DNA from: JAUWQU01 sp964564285
Lineage (GTDB): Bacteria > Planctomycetota > Phycisphaerae > SM23-33
DNA: 8,826 nucleotides
Direction of reading: 5' to 3'
Assembly: GCA_964564285.1 (NCBI GenBank)
Contig: CAZMBZ010000229.1
Span: 1-8,826, forward strand
Part shown: piece after piece, positions 5,661 through 8,826 of the stretch
Position numbering within the stretch: position 1 is the stretch's first letter
How the letters are laid out: each line of letters opens with the position of its first letter
The notes under the pieces: model-generated
What the model was told of the DNA's origin: nothing
Seen by the model: the letters and a program-made list of their open reading frames with translations, nothing else
The model's database searches: none
Translations under genes and position numbers: made by a program

Positions 5661-6443
5661 TCAGGCTTCGCGGATGTGGTGGATTCGCAGAATTGCGGGC
5701 CAGAGGCCGGTGATCTGCCCGCGCGGGATTGCCCTGGCTGGGTAGGCTTGGTTGAGCGGCTGGAGGCGGATCGACTTCTCCTCATCCATGTATATCCGCT
5801 TGAACGTCGTGCCCTCGTCTTCCTCCAAACGCACGAAGCAGTCGTCGCCGTTGTTGGGCTGGGTGTTCGGCGAAAAGACCACGATGTCACGTTGGAGGTA
5901 GTCCGGCTCCATGGAGTCGCCCACTACCCGGGCCGCGAAGGCCTGCGGGTCGTGGATGTCCGGGCAGCGGACGTATTCATCCGCCACTCCGGGGGGGTAG
6001 TCCAGGTCGGTGAAGTTGCGGGGATAGCCGGCCGAGACGCTGTTGATGACCGGCACGACTCCGCCGATGCAAAATCCCACGCTGGCGGGGGCCTCTTGCG
6101 CCGATGGTTCGTCGAAGTCGTCGGTGTCGGCGTTTTTGCCCGAGTCGTGGCGCAGGTCTCGCAAGACTCCGCGCAGCTTGTGGACTTCCGCCTCGAAGAG
6201 TTCGTACCGCTCGCGAACGTCCGTCGGCGTGCGGACCAGATTTGCCAGCTTGACCAGCTCGCCAGGGAGAAAGTTCATCGCCCGTTCCAGCGACCGCAGG
6301 ATGCCATCCGATGGGGGGTTTTTGGCCCGGCCTGTCTCGATATTCGACAGGTACGGTTTGGATATGCCAATCTGCGCAGAAACAACCTCCTGGGTCAAAC
6401 CCAGTTCCTCCCGCCGGTTTCGCACGATAGAACCCAAGCTCAT
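5661..6443 (-). CDS. CI/LexA-type repressor: XRE helix-turn-helix with S24 autopeptidase domain
   Basis: This 260-residue protein has two domains. Residues 5-65 are an XRE helix-turn-helix (LGLTQEVVSAQIGISKPYLS, 14-33, then NIETGRAKNPPSDGILRSLE). A charged linker follows (about 75-120). The C-terminal half is an S24 LexA/CI-like peptidase. The candidate self-cleavage site is Ala138-Gly139 in VSAGYPRNF. The catalytic serine is S177 in VVGDSMEPDY and the general base is K215 in GTTFKRIY. All three elements are present, so RecA-stimulated self-cleavage is expected, which would make the protein a damage-sensitive switch as in phages or SOS control. GGGAG lies about 9 bases before the ATG. The gene ends with TGA, about 200 bases before the HzsA-related gene on the same strand. 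Its likely target is the divergent promoter at 6553-6580. Confidence 0.92.
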   Translation of the reverse strand: MSLGSIVRNRREELGLTQEVVSAQIGISKPYLSNIETGRAKNPPSDGILRSLERAMNFLPGELVKLANLVRTPTDVRERYELFEAEVHKLRGVLRDLRHDSGKNADTDDFDEPSAQEAPASVGFCIGGVVPVINSVSAGYPRNFTDLDYPPGVADEYVRCPDIHDPQAFAARVVGDSMEPDYLQRDIVVFSPNTQPNNGDDCFVRLEEDEGTTFKRIYMDEEKSIRLQPLNQAYPARAIPRGQITGLWPAILRIHHIREA

Positions 6444-6552
6444 GGCTTATCTCCCAAATTGGCGTCCTTGCCTTTATGAATTATTACACACACAGCAGGA
6501 TATGGCAAGCTGTATACAACAAAAATCAATAAAAAAGTTTTCCAGAAATCAC
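6444..6552. other. AT-rich control region between repressor and divergent promoter
   Basis: This stretch is strongly AT-rich compared with its surroundings and holds the repressor's ribosome binding site and presumably its promoter. No minus-strand -35/-10 pair is convincing; TTGCCA followed 16 bases later by ATAATT is the best candidate and is weak. GTATAC at 6512-6517 is a small palindrome. Confidence 0.35.
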
Positions 6553-6580
6553 TTGACATTGCAAATTATGCAAGTATAAT
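6553..6580 (+). promoter_or_regulatory. Near-consensus sigma-70 promoter with embedded operator
   Basis: TTGACA (6553-6558) and TATAAT (6575-6580) match the -35 and -10 consensus exactly, with a 16-base spacer. Transcription would start near 6587 and run rightward, away from the repressor gene. Between the boxes, TTGCA (6559-6563) and TGCAA (6569-6573) form a perfect inverted repeat with a 5-base spacer, which is where a repressor would block RNA polymerase. This is the arrangement of a phage-type lytic promoter beside its repressor gene. Binding by the 5661-6443 repressor is inferred from position and symmetry. Confidence 0.8.
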
Positions 6581-6586
6581 ACACAG

Positions 6587-6750
6587 CCTTCATGGGGCAA
6601 GTGCGCGGGAAGTCCTGAAGCCCAACACAAGCAATTCCGGGGCGGGTCCGGTTTTACGTGAGAGTCGGTTCCTGGTTTGCCCCGTCTCGGTCGCAGGCAT
6701 CAAAAGCGGCCAAGCCTCTTAAAGTCATGTAAATACAAACCTTGAGTTCG
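6587..6750 (+). other. Putative untranslated RNA or decayed small ORF downstream of the strong promoter
   Basis: About 165 bases follow the strong promoter without an intact gene. GGGGCAA (6594-6600) is complementary to TTGCCCC (6677-6683) and could close an 80-base structured domain. The frame from the ATG at 6592 gives MGQVRGKS, then TGA (6616-6618), then 37 open codons (including VRVGSWFAPSRSQASK) to a TAA at 6730-6732. There is no ribosome binding site for that ATG; a GTG at 6658 could begin a 24-residue peptide. No T-tract terminator is visible before the ASCH gene. It may be a regulatory RNA, a decayed Cro-like or small ORF, or just a long leader of the ABC-GNAT gene. Confidence 0.35.
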
Positions 6751-7092
6751 TCAGGAGGGGGTGTGGGTTTGCGCCTGTTTTCCGATATTCCCATCCTTGT
6801 CGAACGTAAATCGCACCATGTACAGCTTTCGTCCCTGGCGATATTCGGGTGGGTAAAGGTCGTTCAGGGCGGTCTTGAGGGCTCGTAAGCCTTTGAATCC
6901 ATCAGCTTTTGCGTCGGCGTTTGTCAGGTCGCGAAATTCAACCGGCCGGGACTCGTCAATGTGGACCTTACCCAATCCGGGGACTGTATGGAGGCTTCCG
7001 GGGCGAACCATTCGTCGCTGCCAATAGCGTAGCGTGGTGGTCTTTTCGCCGGAGCGGATGGCCTCGAAGAACACTTTTTTCATCAGGAGCAT
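6751..7092 (-). CDS. ASCH-domain protein (PUA-like fold, likely RNA-binding)
   Basis: This small basic protein (113 residues from the ATG at 7092, or 110 from 7083) has the ASCH signature FFEAIRSGEKTTTLRYW (residues 8-24), with the G15-x-K17-x4-R22 pattern. The later stretch RPVEFRDLTNADAKADGF (49-66) fits the strand-helix part of the fold. ASCH domains are related to PUA domains and are generally thought to bind RNA or modified nucleotides; some are hydrolases of N4-acetylcytidine-like substrates. GAGG (complement of 7101-7104) is 8 bases from the 7092 ATG. A start at 7197 is possible but would add residues of no family likeness that overlap the opposite gene by about 100 bases. The gene is divergent from the ABC-GNAT gene with a 4-base gap, which suggests shared control and related function. 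Confidence 0.8.
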   Translation of the reverse strand: MLLMKKVFFEAIRSGEKTTTLRYWQRRMVRPGSLHTVPGLGKVHIDESRPVEFRDLTNADAKADGFKGLRALKTALNDLYPPEYRQGRKLYMVRFTFDKDGNIGKQAQTHTPS

Positions 7093-7096
7093 TCCA

Positions 7097-8509
7097 ATGA
7101 CCTCAGTTGTCGAGACCCTCGGCTGGTCTGTCCGCGTCGACGCCCGCATACGTCGCCCGATCCCATCTTCCGCCGACGCCGGGGCGGTCGCGGCCATGTT
7201 CGGCCTGGCCGAGTGTCAGGAAGAGACGTTGTACGATCAATTCCCCCTCGATATCAAGCCCGGCATGATAGTCCTCGTCACCGGTCCCTCTGGTGCGGGC
7301 AAGAGCGTTCTGCTGGGCGAGGTGTCGCGGCAGGTGCCCGGCGCTCGATGGCTCGGGAGCGAGCAGTTGGCCCGTTGCGACAGCCCGGCCGTCGATGTGC
7401 TGGAAGGCGGGGGGCTCTCGGCTCGGCTGGCGATGCTCTCTCGTTGCGGCCTGGCCGAGGCGACGGCGCTTGTCACGCCCGCGAGGCTGCTGTCCGGTGG
7501 TCAGCGGGCGAGACTGGCACTGGCGAGATCGCTTCATGCGGCAGGGCAATCGCGGCGGGCGGAGCTCGTGATTGCCGACGAGTTTTGCTCGTCCCTGGAC
7601 CTTCGCATGGCGCGCAGCCTTTGTCGGCGAGTGCGAAGGCTCGTTACCGGCAGCAACCTGGCCATCCTGGCCGCGACGCCCCGGCCGGAACTGGTTCCGG
7701 ATCTTCACCCGGACCAGGTAATCATAAAACCGCTTGGCGCCGAGGCAAGCGTGCTGGCCGGACCGTCCCGGGCTCGGGCTGACGAGGTGCGGCGATGGCC
7801 TGTCGTTCGCGGCAGGATTCGAGACTACCACGAACTTGCGGGCTTCCACTATCTTGCCGGACCGCCCGCCTGCCACAAGCGGGTTTACGTCGTGCGTCGC
7901 CCATCGGCCGGGCGGGGTCGGCGTTGGCGCGACGTCGCTGCTGCGGATCTGGCGGCAGTGCTCGTGGTCTCCCCGCCGCTGCTGACCGTTCGTGGTCGGA
8001 ACATCGCCACGGGCGGGCGTTACTCCGGGCGAGACAGGCGAGAGGCGACCCGCCGGCTCAATCGCGAGATGGAGTGCATCTCGCGCGTGATCGTCCACCC
8101 GACCTATCGCGGCAGCGGCCTGGCCGGGCGGTTGGTGCGTCATGCGCTCGCCACGGCTGAGACGCCCATGGTCGAGGCCCTAGCGGCGATGGGGCGGGTG
8201 CATCCGTTCTTGGAGCGGGCGGGCATGACGGCGACTCACCTGGAGCCCGACGCCATCAGCCGTCGTGTGCTTGCCGCCGCCGAGGCTGCCGGGTTCACCC
8301 CCGCCGACGTCGCCGCCGTGGAACCGGTCCGCAAGTTTCTTTCCCGCAGGCGAGGCAAGGCGCGAGCGGCACTGCGGCGCGAACTGGACCGCTGCATCAC
8401 GCGAGCCTTCTCGCCGGACCAACTTCGACGCATTGACGATCCAGTAGCCGCCATCTGCCGCCGAACCGCCCGCCAATACGTCTACTACCTCGCCGAAGTA
8501 GGCCAGTAA
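7097..8509 (+). CDS. ABC-type ATPase fused to GNAT acetyltransferase (COG2401-like)
   Basis: This 470-residue fusion protein begins with a soluble ABC ATPase (about 35-225). It has Walker A GPSGAGKS (63-70), signature LSGGQRARLALARSL (132-146), Walker B ELVIADEF (156-163) with D161 and E162, and D-loop-like SSLD. There are no membrane segments, so it is not a transporter. At the usual switch-histidine position the sequence reads AATPRPE, with no histidine. Residues about 240-385 form a GNAT domain with the acetyl-CoA motif RGSGLA (338-343) after ISRVIVHPTY. A basic helical tail follows (385-470). The whole matches the ABC-plus-acetyltransferase family COG2401, whose substrate is not known to me. 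The ATG at 7097 has AGGAG (7085-7089) 7 bases upstream; a GTG at 7034 is less likely. The promoter must lie within the ASCH gene or at 6553-6580. With the neighbouring ASCH protein, acetylation of an RNA base or protein is a reasonable inference. Confidence 0.85.
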   Translation: MTSVVETLGWSVRVDARIRRPIPSSADAGAVAAMFGLAECQEETLYDQFPLDIKPGMIVLVTGPSGAGKSVLLGEVSRQVPGARWLGSEQLARCDSPAVDVLEGGGLSARLAMLSRCGLAEATALVTPARLLSGGQRARLALARSLHAAGQSRRAELVIADEFCSSLDLRMARSLCRRVRRLVTGSNLAILAATPRPELVPDLHPDQVIIKPLGAEASVLAGPSRARADEVRRWPVVRGRIRDYHELAGFHYLAGPPACHKRVYVVRRPSAGRGRRWRDVAAADLAAVLVVSPPLLTVRGRNIATGGRYSGRDRREATRRLNREMECISRVIVHPTYRGSGLAGRLVRHALATAETPMVEALAAMGRVHPFLERAGMTATHLEPDAISRRVLAAAEAAGFTPADVAAVEPVRKFLSRRRGKARAALRRELDRCITRAFSPDQLRRIDDPVAAICRRTARQYVYYLAEVGQ

Positions 8510-8551
8510 GGCGGGCGGGGGGTAGGAGCGGACTACGACATAAACCAAAAG

Positions 8552-8629
8552 CCGAAGACGTTTCTTGAAGCGACGAAGCCGCAGGCGAAGACAGTTCTTG
8601 AGGCGACGAAGCCGCAGGCGAAGACGTTT
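8552..8629. repeat. 33-bp tandem repeat (2.4 copies)
   Basis: The unit, about GCGAAGACNGTTCTTGA followed by GCGACGAAGCCGCAG, occurs at 8552-8584 and 8585-8617, with a partial copy at 8618-8629. The first two differ at only a few positions. In the plus frame that continues from the ABC-GNAT gene past its TAA it would encode the 11-residue repeat KTVLEATKPQA, but no start codon precedes it. It is probably an intergenic repeat. Copy number may vary between strains. Confidence 0.75.
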
Positions 8630-8703
8630 GCCCTTTCCATCCGCCCAACCAACAGGCTACAATTCACCCCAGAAAACGGGACGACCTTGACAAAAACAGC
8701 GGG

Positions 8704-8751
8704 GTTCGGAATGCCTCGGCCAGCAAGCACTCGCCAATCGGCATTCCGAAC
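8704..8751. repeat. 12-bp perfect inverted repeat
   Basis: GTTCGGAATGCC (8704-8715) and GGCATTCCGAAC (8740-8751) are exact reverse complements around a 24-base loop. No T-tract follows. It may be a regulatory site or RNA hairpin in the leader of the next gene, a REP-like element, or ends of a very small non-autonomous element. No target duplication is visible. Confidence 0.6.
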
Positions 8752-8798
8752 GCAACTTGCCGCCAACCCGTCAAAACCAAAGGGCCGTGAGGATCTGA

Positions 8799-8826
8799 AT
8801 GGAATATAGAAAACTATATAGTGTCC
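8799..8826 (+). CDS. Possible start of the next gene (partial)
   Basis: An ATG at 8799, preceded by GAGG (8789-8792) with a 6-base gap, opens a frame reading MEYRKLYSV to the window edge. The sequence is too short for a family call. The start is supported only by the ribosome binding site and the drop in GC content. Confidence 0.35.

Larger units (their letters stand above)
8510..8798. other. Gene-free stretch after the ABC-GNAT gene
   Basis: About 290 bases hold the 33-bp repeat and a 12-bp inverted repeat. There are two weak promoter candidates: TTGACA at 8687-8692 without a good -10, and TACAAT at 8658-8663 without a good -35. The frame after the TAA stays open to a TAG near 8806, but there is no start codon at its beginning and the composition (Thr, Pro, Ala, Arg) is not convincing as a protein. 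Confidence 0.45.

Noticed and set aside
5598..6479. Long plus-strand ORF opposite the repressor gene
   Set aside because: It is the mirror of a well-identified repressor on the minus strand, has no family likeness, and arises from GC-rich codon bias.
6592..6732. Selenocysteine-type reading of the in-frame TGA at 6616 (and at 3163)
   Set aside because: TGA is the normal stop of nikR, the repressor and the ASCH gene; no recognisable selenoprotein family or SECIS-like hairpin follows directly.
6601..6750. Group II intron 5' end (sequence begins GTGCG)
   Set aside because: No domain V-like hairpin, no reverse transcriptase and no exon context; the match is only five bases.
7034..7096. GTG start for the ABC-GNAT protein
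   Set aside because: It would overlap the ASCH coding region by about 60 bases, while the ATG at 7097 has a well-spaced AGGAG.
7093..7197. Upstream ATG (7197) for the ASCH protein
   Set aside because: The added residues lack family likeness and would overlap the start of the ABC-GNAT gene by about 100 bases.
7103..8143. 346-codon minus-strand ORF opposite the ABC-GNAT gene
   Set aside because: Composition is rich in Arg, Pro, Gly and Gln with no motif, while the plus strand has clear Walker and GNAT motifs.
8704..8751. Integron attC site
   Set aside because: The ends do not show the expected RYYYAAC and GTTRRRY core sites and no integrase or cassette array is present.

Overview
The window looks like part of a Planctomycetota chromosome, probably Phycisphaerae or a related class. 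The main reason is a secreted di-haem protein of the HzsA-related family (TolB-like propeller plus two CxxCH motifs), which is expanded in that phylum. Most of the DNA is GC-rich (about 60% or more by eye), and ribosome binding sites are good AGGAG/GAGG types. TGA, TAG and TAA all serve as stops, so there is no sign of a recoded genetic code. I found no rRNA, tRNA, CRISPR array or intact insertion sequence.

Left part (1-1297, + strand): the tail of an unidentified gene, then about 400 bases without an intact gene. That gap holds a 21-bp degenerate tandem repeat and three strong hairpins. It is followed by nikR, a nickel-responsive regulator with a NikR-operator-like inverted repeat just before its start codon, and by a stand-alone CBM48 (AMPK-beta type glycogen-binding) protein with its own plausible promoter.

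Middle (1388-3259): an apparently inserted or rearranged block. It starts with an 81-bp decayed, internally deleted copy of the 3' end of the HzsA-related gene. Next come a low-GC DUF445 membrane protein gene, a 33-codon ORF, a textbook intrinsic terminator, and a nonsense-interrupted ORF resembling a phage prohead protease. The block is bounded on the right by the real 3' end of the HzsA-related gene, so related sequence lies on both sides of it.

Right-centre (3265-6600): on the minus strand lie the HzsA-related protein and a full-length CI/LexA-type repressor (XRE helix-turn-helix plus S24 peptidase, with AG cleavage site, Ser and Lys). Divergent from the repressor is a near-consensus sigma-70 promoter with a perfect inverted repeat between its -35 and -10 boxes, a likely operator.

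Right (6587-8826): this promoter fires into about 165 bases without a convincing ORF. Next is an ASCH-domain gene on the minus strand, then an ABC-ATPase fused to a GNAT acetyltransferase (COG2401-like) on the plus strand. The ASCH and ABC-GNAT start codons are only 4 bases apart, so each ribosome binding site lies inside the other gene. Repressor, operator promoter, ASCH protein and ABC-GNAT protein form the best candidate for an uncharacterised, possibly damage-inducible and possibly RNA-directed module. The window ends with a 33-bp tandem repeat, a 12-bp perfect inverted repeat and the likely start of another gene.
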